From Hysterangium stoloniferum (taxonomy: Eukaryota > Basidiomycota > Agaricomycetes > Hysterangiales > Hysterangiaceae), in assembly GCA_015178975.1 (NCBI GenBank), contig WHVD01000127.1, positions 1 to 64,000 of the forward strand: a stretch of 64,000 nt of DNA, in the 5' to 3' direction. The notes below the pieces were generated by a model. The model was not told where the DNA came from, made no database searches, and saw only the letters and a program-made list of their open reading frames with translations. Within the stretch, counting starts at the first letter, position 1; each line of letters opens with the position of its first letter. Of the stretch, positions 1-9,330 are shown piece after piece. The translations under genes were made by a program, and so were the position numbers.

Positions 1-1
1 G

Positions 2-400
2 CCGGGATGTTATCAATGCGCGCACCTCAAGGCGAGGTGCTCGCTTGTGCACGAGCAGGCCACGGGATCCCGGGGCGCGAGACATAAGCGGGACGGACGG
101 GTTGTCCGGGTTGGACGAGGTCCTTGGACGGATCGCCGAGGGCATCGAGGCCCAAAACGAGTTGCTCCGGAAGAGCAACAAAAAGTCCAAATTGTGGTGG
201 CAAAGGAGCTGTCCGGACTCCGCGAGGAGTTTTGGAAGTTCCTGGCGGAGTATGGCGGCTATGTCTTTGAAGAGCCGCAAGTCGGGAGTTCCGAGGATGC
301 CGGATCGGATGAGGACGGGGTTGCCGCGGAGGTCGCGGAGCTCCCAGAGGAGATAGCTGAGGAAGCAGGGAAAAAGAACAGTCCCATAAATGTAGACTGA
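2..400 (+). CDS. Antisense zinc-cluster-like protein of gypsy A (C-terminal part)
   Basis: Runs opposite to gag-pol in the stretch between pol and the 3' LTR; the N-terminus is left of the window. Frame 2 opens with a CYQC..C knuckle (C-X2-C-X6-C) matching the second knuckle of the antisense gene of gypsy B (55648-56790). It continues to an acidic tail and a TGA at 398-400. Between about 100 and 185 the coiled-coil-like text (LDEVLGRIAEGIEAQNELL) is in frame 3 instead, so there are two compensating frameshifts or the middle of the frame has diverged. Function unknown. Resemblance to Zn2Cys6 DNA-binding clusters is by spacing only. Confidence 0.5.
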   Translation, partial: PGCYQCAHLKARCSLVHEQATGSRGARHKRDGRVVRVGRGPWTDRRGHRGPKRVAPEEQQKVQIVVAKELSGLREEFWKFLAEYGGYVFEEPQVGSSEDAGSDEDGVAAEVAELPEEIAEEAGKKNSPINVD

Positions 401-609
401 AAAAGTAGTGTAGAATAAAAATAATTTGAATTATAAAAGCAAAGCGTGAAAGAAAAACATAAAAATTAAAAGTCAAAGCCAAAGTCCGCGGGGAATCCGC
501 TTAAAGACTTGACAAGACATGTCAGAACCTGTAAAAGCAAAGAGAGACATAGGGCGACAGGGAATAGTGAAAATGAGTCCAAACGTAACACGGGGTCCGC
601 GGAGTGCGG

Positions 610-3600
610 TCAGAGAGACGATAATGGTCCAGGTTTGAGTGGGTAAGCTGTATGAAAGTCAGTAACAATTTCCGTGGCATTACCAAGTTCCGTGGCCAAA
701 ATCCATGAGGTTTCTTCATCGGTGCCCTCGTAACCCGCCCACTTGACCAAGTAAAGCAGTTTACAAGTGCGTCGACGCTTGTCAATTTTTGAATCTAAAA
801 TCTGAGAGATTTCAAACTCGGGTTCTCCGTCAATGACGACAGGAGGAGGCGGAGATTGCACGCGATCCGGGATAGTGTTAGCAGTACAAGGTTCTAGCAT
901 AGAGACATGAAATACCGGGTGTACCGCGCGCATGCTATCCGGAAGCCGTAGAGTCCAAGAAACTGAACCTACTTGTGCGATAATTTCAAACGGACCTAAA
1001 TATTTTTCAGCAAGCTTCTTTGATGGACGGGTAGTCCGGAAGAATTGAGCTTTGACATAAACACGGTCGCCAATCTTGAAGTTTGGTGGCGGGATCCGGT
1101 GTTTGTCCGCTGAATGTTGGTATTGCTCTTGGGCGGACAATATTGCAGTCCGGAGTTCCTCGTGGAGCTCGTGGAGGTCCGTGGTGAACTCTTGAGCACG
1201 AACAGAGGCGAGATTTCGTTCTGGATGTACTGTAATATTTGGATTATATCCTTTATTTGCAAAGAACGGGGAAACGCCAGTAGTGGCCGAGGGTGCATTG
1301 TTGTAAGCAAATTCTGCAAGTGGTAACAAGGTTTTCCAATTGTCCTGTTGATAGTTGCAATATACGCGGAGGTATTGTTCCAATGTCTGGTTGACGCGTT
1401 CGGTTTGTCCGTCACCTTCCGGGTGATGTCCGGACGTGAAATGTAATGTCATGTCCAAGGATTTTCCGAGGGATCTAAAGAAGTGAGACACGAACTCTGA
1501 TCCTCGATCGGAAGTTACGTGGGACGGAACTCCGTGCTTGGAAAATACGTGGATAATAAAAAGTTCCGCTAACTGCACGGACGTAATTGTATCATAAGTA
1601 GGGATGAATATACCTTGTTTTGAGAATCTGTCAACAACGACTAGGATAGCGGAAAAGCCTTCGGAATCCGGCAGGTGTTCAATGAAATCCATAGATATAG
1701 AATTCCACGGGTGTTCCGGTACCGGGAGTTGTTTCAAAAGGCCGTATGGCTTGTGTCGCTGAGATTTCGAGCGGGGACAAGTAGTGCAAGATTTACAATA
1801 GTGCTTAACGAATCCACGGAGTCCGGGCCAAGTATATTCTCTTCTTATTAATGATAGAGTCTTGTTGTACCCGAAGTGTCCTGAGAGTGGATGATCATGT
1901 TTGTATTGAAGGATCCTGAGGCGGAGGCCGTCGGAGTCCGGTACATAGATCCTATCGTCAAGTCTAATGAAACCATGTTGATCAAGAGACCACCGAGGTT
2001 GATCGGGGTCCACGGGATTGTCCAGATGAGCTTTAGTAACTGGGTCTAGCGGAATTGCCGATAGAATATCTTGATGTAGCTTTTCGATATCCATAATGAT
2101 AATTCCACGGACAATGGGATTGACGAGGAAAGTTGCGCGGACCGATGCGGTAAGTTGTTGATTCGTGAAGATAGGTTTCAGGTTGTGCGGATTTACCGTT
2201 GCATAGTCGTTGCTCCCCTCTTTAGGATAGATGTCCCATCGTCTAGTTAAAGCGTCGGGTTTGCCGCCGAGACGGCCGGGTCGAAAACGGATAATCATGT
2301 TGAAGGCGGAGAGATATTCAGACCAGCGGGCCTGCCGACGGGTCAAGAGTTTTGTGGTAGAAAAGTATTCCAGGTTTTTGTGATCTGTTACAACGTCAAT
2401 AGGAGCTCCTGAACCTTCCAAATAGTGTCGCCACGCTTTGAAAGCTGAAAAGATTGCCAGAAGTTCTTTATCATGAACGTTGTAGTTGAGCTCTGCTCCG
2501 GTAAAAGTCCGGGACAGAAAAGCCACGGGGTGAACTTCTCCGTCGGAGTCCTGGATAGAGAGAATGGCTCCAAGTGCATAGTCGGAGGCGTCCGTTTCAA
2601 CAATGAGCGGGAAGTCCGGTTTCCAATGCGACAGAATAGGAGCTGTGGAAAAAGAATTTTTTAAAAGATTGAAAGCTTTTTGACACTTATCGTTAAAGTT
2701 CCACGGAGTACCCTTACGCGTAAGACGGGTAAGGGGTACCGTGATGTCGGAATATCCACGGATAAAACGTCTATAAAAATTGGCAAAGCCGAGGAAGGAT
2801 TGGATATCTTTAACTTTTCGGGGTTCGGGCCAGTCTTTGATGACTTGCACTTTAGTTTCGTCCATGCGGAGTCCATCGGGTCCCATCATGAAACCTAGGT
2901 ATTCCACGGAGTCCGTGTCAAAAGTACATTTTTTACCATTTGCGAATAAACCATGTTGTCTGAGCCTCCGGAGAACCTCACGGACTTGTTTGTCGTGTTC
3001 CGCGGGATTCTCGGAGTAGATAAGAATGTCGTCCAAGTAAACAATGACGCATACATCGAGCATGTCGGAGAAAATGTCGTTGATAACACGCTGAAAAACA
3101 GACGGGGCATTAGTGAGTCCAAAAGGGATGACCAACCACTCGAAGGCCCCATAGCGGGTTCTAAAAGTGGTTTTCCATTCATCGCCCGCGGCAATCCGGA
3201 CCAAATGATAGGCATGCTTGAGATCTATTTTGGTGTAAATCCGGGCATTCCGCGGAGCATCGAGCAGGTCAGATATAAGTGGGAGTGGATATTTGTCCTT
3301 TTTGGTGACAGCATTGAGTCCTCTAAAATCAACACATAGTCGAAGGGATCCATCCTTTTTTCTGACAAACAGAACAGGTGCTCCAAAAGGAGACTTTGAG
3401 GGTCGAATAAAACCTATGGACAAATGTTCATCCAGGAAATCACGGATTGCGGATAGTTCCGTGGACGAAAGCGGGTAAATATGTCCTAGGGGTGGCTGGG
3501 CGCCATCTTCAAGATCGATTTTTAAGTCGTATTCTCTGTGAGGCGGAAGCCGGTCAGCTTTTCGCTTGCTAAAAACATCCGCGAAGTCATGGTATTTCTC

Positions 3601-4467
3601 CGGGACGCCTTCTAGGTCAGCAGCTTGCTCAGATTCGGATACTGGGGTTGAGAAACGTCCAGTTGCTTCATCAATTTTTAAGTTGATAGTGAACGCCTGG
3701 GATCCATCCATTTTTGAAGCCCTAATAAAAGCTGCAGCATTAATCAGAGAAATGGACGGAGGTGCCGTGGGTTCCGGGGAAGCTGTGGGTGCCGTAGGGA
3801 TCACAGGAGTCCTCGAGACTGCAGGTGCCGGGAAGGCCATGGGTGCCGTGGAGGCCGAGACAGGCGCAGTTTCCTCGGTCACCGCGGGAGTTCGGAATGT
3901 TATACTGTTAGCTATCCAGTCAATCAACGGATTGTAGCGGGTAAGCCAGTTATGTCCTAGAACCACCGAGCAACTTGAGTCTAACTGGGTCACATAGAAA
4001 GTGACCAATTGAGATGTTCCACAAGGGAAACTGATGGGTAAATCACAAGCTTGGGTAACAACCGAATTACTTGTGCCATCGAAGAGGCGGAGAGCGACGG
4101 GATTTATCGAATAAGTTGACAAAGAATTTTTTTGCGTGAATTTTGTATCTAAAAAACAATGAGTCGAGCCGGAATCTATGAGAGCTGAAAAAACGAATTT
4201 CGGAAGCATATTAGACATAAGTTTAACGAAAAATGAATCAGAATGTGAAAGAGCGGATGCGTTGAGGCGAGTGAACTCTTGAATGCGCGGAGAGGCAACG
4301 CAACCCCTAACCCGCGCGGAGTCCGCGGGGTTGCTTACTCTTTTTTCGAATCGGCAGCCGGTTTGTCCTTCGACGGGGTTTCCGTGGAGGCCTTGGCTGT
4401 TCGACCCTTTGAAGAGTTTGCTTTTGCCAGCGGACATTCCGGGACTCGATGACCGGGTTTCCCGCAC
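610..4467 (-). CDS. pol: Gypsy A Pol polyprotein (PR-RT-RH-INT-chromodomain)
   Basis: Polyprotein for reverse transcription and integration. Numbering on the 1285-residue frame: protease DSG at 98-100; RT with YLDD at 477-480; RNase H TDASDY near 625-630; integrase zinc finger with H858, H864 and a CKSC/C pair near 891-897; DDE residues D927, D987 and E1023; a chromodomain near 1230-1275 (LVKWAGYEGTDEETSWI). All catalytic residues are present and there is no stop, so the enzyme could be active. The frame overlaps gag by 133 nt and is offset -1. Translation most likely enters from gag by slipping at the A6 run at 4341-4346, so residues 1-40 of the open frame are probably not made. Confidence 0.93.
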   Translation of the reverse strand: MRETRSSSPGMSAGKSKLFKGSNSQGLHGNPVEGQTGCRFEKRVSNPADSARVRGCVASPRIQEFTRLNASALSHSDSFFVKLMSNMLPKFVFSALIDSGSTHCFLDTKFTQKNSLSTYSINPVALRLFDGTSNSVVTQACDLPISFPCGTSQLVTFYVTQLDSSCSVVLGHNWLTRYNPLIDWIANSITFRTPAVTEETAPVSASTAPMAFPAPAVSRTPVIPTAPTASPEPTAPPSISLINAAAFIRASKMDGSQAFTINLKIDEATGRFSTPVSESEQAADLEGVPEKYHDFADVFSKRKADRLPPHREYDLKIDLEDGAQPPLGHIYPLSSTELSAIRDFLDEHLSIGFIRPSKSPFGAPVLFVRKKDGSLRLCVDFRGLNAVTKKDKYPLPLISDLLDAPRNARIYTKIDLKHAYHLVRIAAGDEWKTTFRTRYGAFEWLVIPFGLTNAPSVFQRVINDIFSDMLDVCVIVYLDDILIYSENPAEHDKQVREVLRRLRQHGLFANGKKCTFDTDSVEYLGFMMGPDGLRMDETKVQVIKDWPEPRKVKDIQSFLGFANFYRRFIRGYSDITVPLTRLTRKGTPWNFNDKCQKAFNLLKNSFSTAPILSHWKPDFPLIVETDASDYALGAILSIQDSDGEVHPVAFLSRTFTGAELNYNVHDKELLAIFSAFKAWRHYLEGSGAPIDVVTDHKNLEYFSTTKLLTRRQARWSEYLSAFNMIIRFRPGRLGGKPDALTRRWDIYPKEGSNDYATVNPHNLKPIFTNQQLTASVRATFLVNPIVRGIIIMDIEKLHQDILSAIPLDPVTKAHLDNPVDPDQPRWSLDQHGFIRLDDRIYVPDSDGLRLRILQYKHDHPLSGHFGYNKTLSLIRREYTWPGLRGFVKHYCKSCTTCPRSKSQRHKPYGLLKQLPVPEHPWNSISMDFIEHLPDSEGFSAILVVVDRFSKQGIFIPTYDTITSVQLAELFIIHVFSKHGVPSHVTSDRGSEFVSHFFRSLGKSLDMTLHFTSGHHPEGDGQTERVNQTLEQYLRVYCNYQQDNWKTLLPLAEFAYNNAPSATTGVSPFFANKGYNPNITVHPERNLASVRAQEFTTDLHELHEELRTAILSAQEQYQHSADKHRIPPPNFKIGDRVYVKAQFFRTTRPSKKLAEKYLGPFEIIAQVGSVSWTLRLPDSMRAVHPVFHVSMLEPCTANTIPDRVQSPPPPVVIDGEPEFEISQILDSKIDKRRRTCKLLYLVKWAGYEGTDEETSWILATELGNATEIVTDFHTAYPLKPGPLSSL
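4335..4346 (-). promoter_or_regulatory. Gag-pol -1 frameshift site
   Basis: Minus strand reads AAAAAAGAGTAA: six A (4341-4346), then the gag stop. The pol frame (..EKRVSNP..) is the -1 frame at this run and is open from here. The same string, including the following GCAACC, is preserved in decayed gypsy B at 52648-52665. The A run is not in the phase of a canonical X-XXY-YYZ heptamer, so the mode of slippage is inferred. Confidence 0.55.
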
Positions 4468-5627
4468 AAGAGACAGAGGTTGTTGTCCATACGACGTTGT
4501 CTTTCTTGTGGAGTCAATTTGCCATCAGGTCCGAGTTTGCCTGAGAGGTCGGGTTTTCCGGCTTGCTTGCCGGACTGTTGACCCTTGTTGTTGTCCTTAT
4601 TGTCCTTATTGTTGTTGTTGTTGTTTGAAGACTTTTTATCGTTCTTCTTGTCGGATTGCGTGGAGTTCTGGTTGCTGGTTGACGAATTGGTGTTATTGTT
4701 TTTGTCCTTGGACTTATTTATTTTGTCCGCGGATGTCTCGCGGGCAACTTCCGCGCGACGTTCCCAATAACGTGCGTCCGCGTTTTGAGCTTTGAGGCGC
4801 ATACGGGACAGGGTTTTTGGCTTGCCATCTTCTCCTTTTGAGACTTCGTCTTTAAGGCGGGACGGCAGACCGGCGTAGAATTGGTGGCGGAGAGCGGGAT
4901 CGCCCCACTGACAACGAGCTGCAAGATTATTGAATTGGACGATGTAGTCCGTGATGCGCTGCGTGTCCTTCATACGAAGATTTGTGAGACTATTCTCGGC
5001 TTCTCCTGTCGGGTCATACGGGCCGAAGTTGGTTTCAAGCTCCTCAACAAAAGCTTCCCAATTTTCAAGCCAGAGCGGCTCTTCCTCGGTAATCCCGCTA
5101 AAAGCCGGTTCGAACCATTTCAACGCGGATCCCGACAAATATGAAAGTGCGTAGTTGACTTTTCGGGAGTCCGTGGAGAATGCAGCGGCGCGATCGCGGA
5201 AATTGAAGCGACATTGCATGAGGAAAGTAGAGAGTTTGTTTGGGTTGGAACCCGTGAAGGGTTCCGGAGCATTGACTTTTGACCGTGGAGGTTCTTGTTC
5301 CTTTCTTTTTCGTTCTTCTAGCAGGTGCGTCATGAATTTATCTATAGTACCTGCTAAAAACTCAGAAGTAGGATCCCTCGTGTTCGGTCGTTGAAAAGGC
5401 GGAGGATTTTCAAGAGGGATTTCGACACCTTTGCCCTTGTCGGGGGCCACGGAATCGTCCTCGCGCTCGGATTCGTCCAGGTCTTCCGGGATTTCTTCGA
5501 TGCGGGCTTCTTCCATGGGTTCCGACTGGTTCGCAAGCGTCTGACTGGTATACAGAGTTAACGGGGAATGAAGAGTCGACGGTCCAGGCATTGATGACTG
5601 TGCGCGTGTACTTCTTCTTGGTGGCAT
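4335..5627 (-). CDS. gag: Gypsy A Gag with CCHC zinc knuckle
   Basis: 430 residues starting at the ATG 36 nt inside the 5' LTR edge. Structural protein of the virus-like particle. A disordered acidic N-terminus is followed by a retrotransposon gag domain (about residues 105-290, including NKLSTFLMQCRF), a Lys/Asn/Ser-rich linker, and a C-X2-C-X4-H-X4-C knuckle (CLLCGKPGHRVPEC) for RNA binding. It ends at TAA 4335-4337, directly after an A6 run that is conserved in gypsy B. Homologues in this window are the decayed gags at 39332-40580 and 51429-52659. Confidence 0.92.
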   Translation of the reverse strand: MPPRRSTRAQSSMPGPSTLHSPLTLYTSQTLANQSEPMEEARIEEIPEDLDESEREDDSVAPDKGKGVEIPLENPPPFQRPNTRDPTSEFLAGTIDKFMTHLLEERKRKEQEPPRSKVNAPEPFTGSNPNKLSTFLMQCRFNFRDRAAAFSTDSRKVNYALSYLSGSALKWFEPAFSGITEEEPLWLENWEAFVEELETNFGPYDPTGEAENSLTNLRMKDTQRITDYIVQFNNLAARCQWGDPALRHQFYAGLPSRLKDEVSKGEDGKPKTLSRMRLKAQNADARYWERRAEVARETSADKINKSKDKNNNTNSSTSNQNSTQSDKKNDKKSSNNNNNNKDNKDNNKGQQSGKQAGKPDLSGKLGPDGKLTPQERQRRMDNNLCLLCGKPGHRVPECPLAKANSSKGRTAKASTETPSKDKPAADSKKE

Positions 5628-5650
5628 AATGAAAACAATCTGCGAGTATT

Positions 5651-5661
5651 AGTCAGAAAAT
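5651..5661 (-). promoter_or_regulatory. Self-primer binding site of gypsy A
   Basis: The minus strand after the LTR edge (5664) reads GT then ATTTTCTGACT. This 11-mer is the exact complement of AGTCAGAAAAT inside the same LTR (plus positions 5979-5989), which lies about 30 nt downstream of a CTATATAAA box. This is the arrangement known from Tf1, where the transcript's own first 11 nt prime reverse transcription. There is no TGG typical of a tRNA CCA primer site. Confidence 0.75.
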
Positions 5662-5663
5662 AC

Positions 5664-6484
5664 TGTTAGGATACACACTCAGGCCGGGTTTCCGGAGAAA
5701 CCCGCGGGATATCCGGTAGGACTTGGCTTCAGCTTATAGGCTGCGCCCTCGCTAGATCGTGTTGTCCAATTTCAGACAGGCGGACGGGAATCCCGGGGAG
5801 CCCGGGCGGGGGTTCGTGGGTCGTGAGTCGTAGGTCGTGAGTCGAGAGTCGTGAATCGAGATAGTCGAGAGAGATAGATGCGCCGGAGCCCGTGGGCTCC
5901 GACTAGTGCGAGCGGTCTGATGAGAGTAGGGTTTTTAGAGAGGAAACTGTATTAGATTACTGGGGGGAATCTAAGCTAATTTTCTGACTGGATTGTATGT
6001 ACAACATCTGCCAGTTTATATAGACCGTGGAATGCATGACATACCGAATCCAGTAATAATGAGACGAGACGAGCAAAACATAAAACGGGAATAGTAAACA
6101 CCAAATTGGTGTTAGGAACGGGACGGAACGGAGCGGAGTCCGAATCGTGACAAAGCATAACCCATAACGGGAAACGGAGCGGGAGCGGAGTCCTAAATCG
6201 TGACAGGTCATTTGACTAAAACGGGAACGGGGCTCGATTAGAGCGGTGACGGGATTCTAAGCGGGTCCGGTGACTGATGCGTGGGACGAAGACGGACATA
6301 GACAGAGACGGGGTCCGGGGGAAGTCCGGTGACTGATATGTGTCTTAATGAGGTCGAACGTAACGAGTCTTGACGTAACGGAGTCCGGGCGGGAAATCCT
6401 ATAAACAGACGATTGGTGCTTGTAGCGCGTGGGGGCGTACGAGTTAGTGCCCGGAGTCCGGCGGGATTTGTCCGGGTCGTAACA
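5664..6484 (-). repeat. 5' LTR of gypsy A
   Basis: 821 bp, TGTTAGGATAC..GTCGTAACA on plus, i.e. TG..CA ends. Matches the solo LTRs at 24815-25633 and 57508-58314. The minus strand contains CTATATAAA near 6014-6022, a probable start at 5989, and the shared U5 motif ATAAGCTGAAGCCAAGTCC near 5720-5740. Confidence 0.93.
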
Positions 6485-7589
6485 GTTGTATTCAAGGCTG
6501 GAGCTGAGCTCCTTATATACATTTTAGTCTGAGACATTTAGAAGATTCTAGAAGATTTAATGATGTCATTCTGGGAGGAGTGATGTCATTTAGAATTTTC
6601 TAGAATTTTCTAGAGCATTGTGGAAGGTTCTAACTACTTCTAAGACACTATAGAATATTCTTGGCATAATGGAACATTGTAGAATTTTATAGAATATTCT
6701 ACAATATTCTATCTAATATTAGTACCTATTAACTAATGTTCCATTGGAAGCCACTGGAATGTTCCAGAGAGTTTCCTGTTTTTGTTGCAGTAGCATATAT
6801 GATGACATAATTCTCTCGCGCCTGTGCGCGCGCATGACACCCTTCGCGTCTTGTGACTGTCACGTGTTGTGACAGTCGCGCGCCTCTGTGACCGTCGCGC
6901 GCCTTTGTGACCGTCGCGCGCCTCTGTGACCGTCGCGCACCTCTGTGACCGTCGCGCACCTCTGTGACCGTCGCGCGCCTCTGTGACCGTCGCGCGCCTC
7001 TGTGACCGTCGCGCGCCTCTGTGACCGTCGCGCGCCTCTGTGACCGTCGCGCGCCTCTGTGACCGTCGCGCGCCTCTGTGACCGTCGCGCGCCCTTGTGA
7101 CAACTGTCACCTGTTATGACGGTTGTCACTCGTTGTGACGATTTTCCCGCCCGCTGTGTAATAAACGCCAGGCCGGTTTTATATTATTATATAATTATTA
7201 TATTTACTTTTAGTTAGTTATAAATATAATATTTTATTATAATAATATAAAAATATATATATTTCGTCTTGATAATGCGCGAGTATTTCAAATCGCGTTT
7301 TGTCGGCGTCGGAGTTTGAAATATCATGTGAATGTCACATGATTACTCGCGCGTTGTGAATAAGCGCTGAGTCGCCGACATATTAATCAAAAAAGAATAA
7401 AAAGTAGAAATTCAATTACTTGCTCAATTTATTAGATAAAAATACAAAATAAATTGTATAAATTCAGGATAAATCAAACAAATATTGTACAATTTAATCG
7501 TCGCAATATAATTACATTTGAATATTTGTTTTCGCAATTTGTTAGGGGAAATTGTTTAAAAATTGGAAAAAACTTAGAAATACATAACA
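6485..7589. mobile_element. Element F1 (right part): LTR-like, non-coding
   Basis: Aligns with 18076-19161 of intact F2. F1 is 1105 bp against 1086 bp, and the 19-bp difference is exactly one extra minisatellite unit (12 against 11). It ends AATACATAACA at 7589 as F2 does, and is inserted in ORF3 of C1. The left part lies beyond gypsy A, off-window. It contains a CCTTATATACATTTT box, the GTGAC array and an AT-rich end, and no credible coding frame. Confidence 0.85.
6869..7096. repeat. 19-bp GTGAC minisatellite of F1, 12 units
   Basis: Consensus GTGACCGTCGCGCGCCTCT, exactly 12 x 19 bp. Three overlapping minus-strand frames stay open only because the period is not a multiple of 3 and the unit lacks stops; they are not genes. 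The CGCGCG core keeps its CpGs although neighbouring elements have lost most of theirs. Confidence 0.93.
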
Positions 7590-8005
7590 GGCTGCATGGT
7601 GGTCTCTGTGGGAGGCGTCAGGACGAGGGCCTCGAGTAAATCTACTAAGCCAGCAATAGAGAGGACGTTCGCTGAGTCTGGGGGCAGACGGTGAAGCTCC
7701 ACTATGTTGTGCCGCATCCAGAAAGTTGTGGATACGGGCTCAGTGAGGGGAACGGGGCTGTCAGGGACGGGAATAGGGGATTGTTCTCGGAGAGGAGTGG
7801 TGGCTTTCTGCTTCTCCTTTGCCTTTCTGCTTGCCATGGGATCGATGACGTCCGGTGTAGGGGGGTCCAAATCGACATCCATTCGCTCTGGTGGAAGGTC
7901 CTGGATAGGGCTACCCAAGGACACGCAATATGAATACGGAGAGTCGGGAGGGATACCCGGCGATGGCGGAAGTTGGGTCGGTACCGGTATAGCTTTCGGG
8001 GAGGG

Positions 8006-9330
8006 TGTAATGTATTCAGGGGATTCTCTTAGATAGCTCAATATATGCTATAGTGTCACAGAGCTTCAACAATAAAACAAGCAAAGGTCCAGTAATTTAA
8101 ATACTGATAGATTAATGAGCTGCGCTATGAAGCTTAAACAACTCAAATCAATGCTTATTTTGATTATTGAAAGGTTCAATAGAACTGTGTATGACTCTTT
8201 TAGCAAATACAAGAACTATTCCTTGAGAATAGGGGCTGGAAGCTGAATATATGTGCAGTAACTTGGCAGAGACTTGATATAATAGCTTCGGATTCTTGTA
8301 TGCTTATTTGTAACTATTAATAGTTATTTAACAAGGTGTTAAATAATTTATTAATAGAGAAAATAAATTGTATTGGATTATCTGAGTGCTTGTACTTGAT
8401 TAATTCAATAAACTTAGGGCTGGGCCTTGAGTAATCTAGTATTGGCAGGGATTTCAGTAAGGATACTTAGATACTTATTAGGTTTATTATCTAATTAATA
8501 AGCCTAAAGGGTAGCTGTGAGGCTGGGGAACTTAGATGATTAGCTAAGTCCAAGAGTTGCTGACAAAGATTCAAGATGCTGCAAGTGTAGGTGCTTGCAG
8601 TGAGTGTATCAGACTAAGGCTATTATTGTCCTTAGGATGATGAGGTAAGCTTCTGTGCTGTACTGTAAAATATGTGAGAGATAAGATTATTTTATTGGAA
8701 ACTTAGCCCTCCTTATATACATTTTGATAACTCAATGATTAGCTAACTATTTAGTTTATGAGGTCATTAGTGAGATCATAATGACCTCATATTCTACTCA
8801 TTATTTACCCTTTGTTTAACATGTGATTCCCTTCTCTGAGACAAGGGTTCTAACCTCTTGCTTGAACATGAAGGTTCAAGGCCGCGGTCCCGGGACGGAA
8901 GCAAACGATGAGTCGGCGGAACCTAATAATGACTCGGGTAGTCACGTTCGTGACTTGTGTGACTCGGGTAGTCACATTCGTGACTTGTGTGACTCGGGTA
9001 GTCACACTCGTGACCTTTGTGACATCCCGACACCGGAGGCTTATCTAATAAGTCACATGACTTCAAAAATGCGCAAACTGGGCTGCAGCAAGTGCCGAAA
9101 AGTAATAACTAAGTAAATAAAATATAAATAATTAGTTAAAAATTATAATAAATTAACTAAGATATAATAGCATAATATGAGTTCATATATGCTATTATTA
9201 TGCGAAGTTAAAAGGAATAGAGCCTATATTTCACAATAAAAATATAATAAAAATACAATAAATTCGAAAGAATATTAAATAATCCACAGAAAATTAAGAG
9301 GATATTATGAGATGATGCTGATACATCACA
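8006..9330. mobile_element. Element D1: LTR-like, non-coding, TSD GAGGG
   Basis: 1325 bp bounded by TGTAATGTATT..ATACATCACA and flanked by GAGGG at 8001-8005 and 9331-9335. Same element as D2, in the opposite orientation. It contains a CCTTATATACATTTT box and, at 8931-9020, three 30-bp units (GACTCGGGTAGTCAC..) rich in GTGAC/GTCAC. The short frame through that array is present in both copies but looks like repeat read-through. Its ends resemble those of F elements. Confidence 0.88.
8931..9020. repeat. 30-bp GTCAC tandem repeat in D1, 3 units
   Basis: Three consecutive 30-bp units beginning GACTCGGGTAGTCAC and ending TCGTGACTTGTGT (last unit diverged). D2 keeps a shorter, altered version near 13455-13500. 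Confidence 0.85.

Larger units (their letters stand above)
1..6484 (-). mobile_element. Gypsy A: Tf1/sushi-like chromodomain LTR retrotransposon, 3' end off-window
   Basis: On the minus strand the order is LTR (5664-6484), primer site, gag, pol, then an antisense ORF running off the left edge. Gag and pol are uninterrupted, unlike every other gypsy copy here, so this is the youngest gypsy. It sits inside element F1: the base after its LTR (6485) matches F2 position 18076, where the intact F2 copy continues without interruption. The second LTR lies left of the window, so LTR divergence cannot be measured. Protease, RT, RNase H, integrase and chromodomain are all seen in order; the Ty3/gypsy chromovirus assignment follows from that order. 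Confidence 0.93.

Noticed and set aside
4283..4795. 170-codon plus-strand frame over gag of gypsy A
   Set aside because: Shadow of the Asn/Lys-rich gag linker on the other strand; low complexity Cys/Leu text.
6729..7129. Overlapping minus-strand frames rich in Arg/Gly/His/Thr (also 18320-18701, 23950-24336)
   Set aside because: They are read-through of 19/20-bp repeats that lack stops; open in several frames at once with no start context or conservation.
8823..9116. 97-codon frame in D1, matched by 13300-13647 in D2
   Set aside because: Shared only because D1 and D2 are the same element; most of it is the GTCAC repeat, and it changes length between copies.
8006..9330. D and F as DNA transposons with terminal inverted repeats
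   Set aside because: The ends are TG..CA with 5-bp TSDs and only short imperfect inversion, and no transposase, so LTR-type integration fits better.
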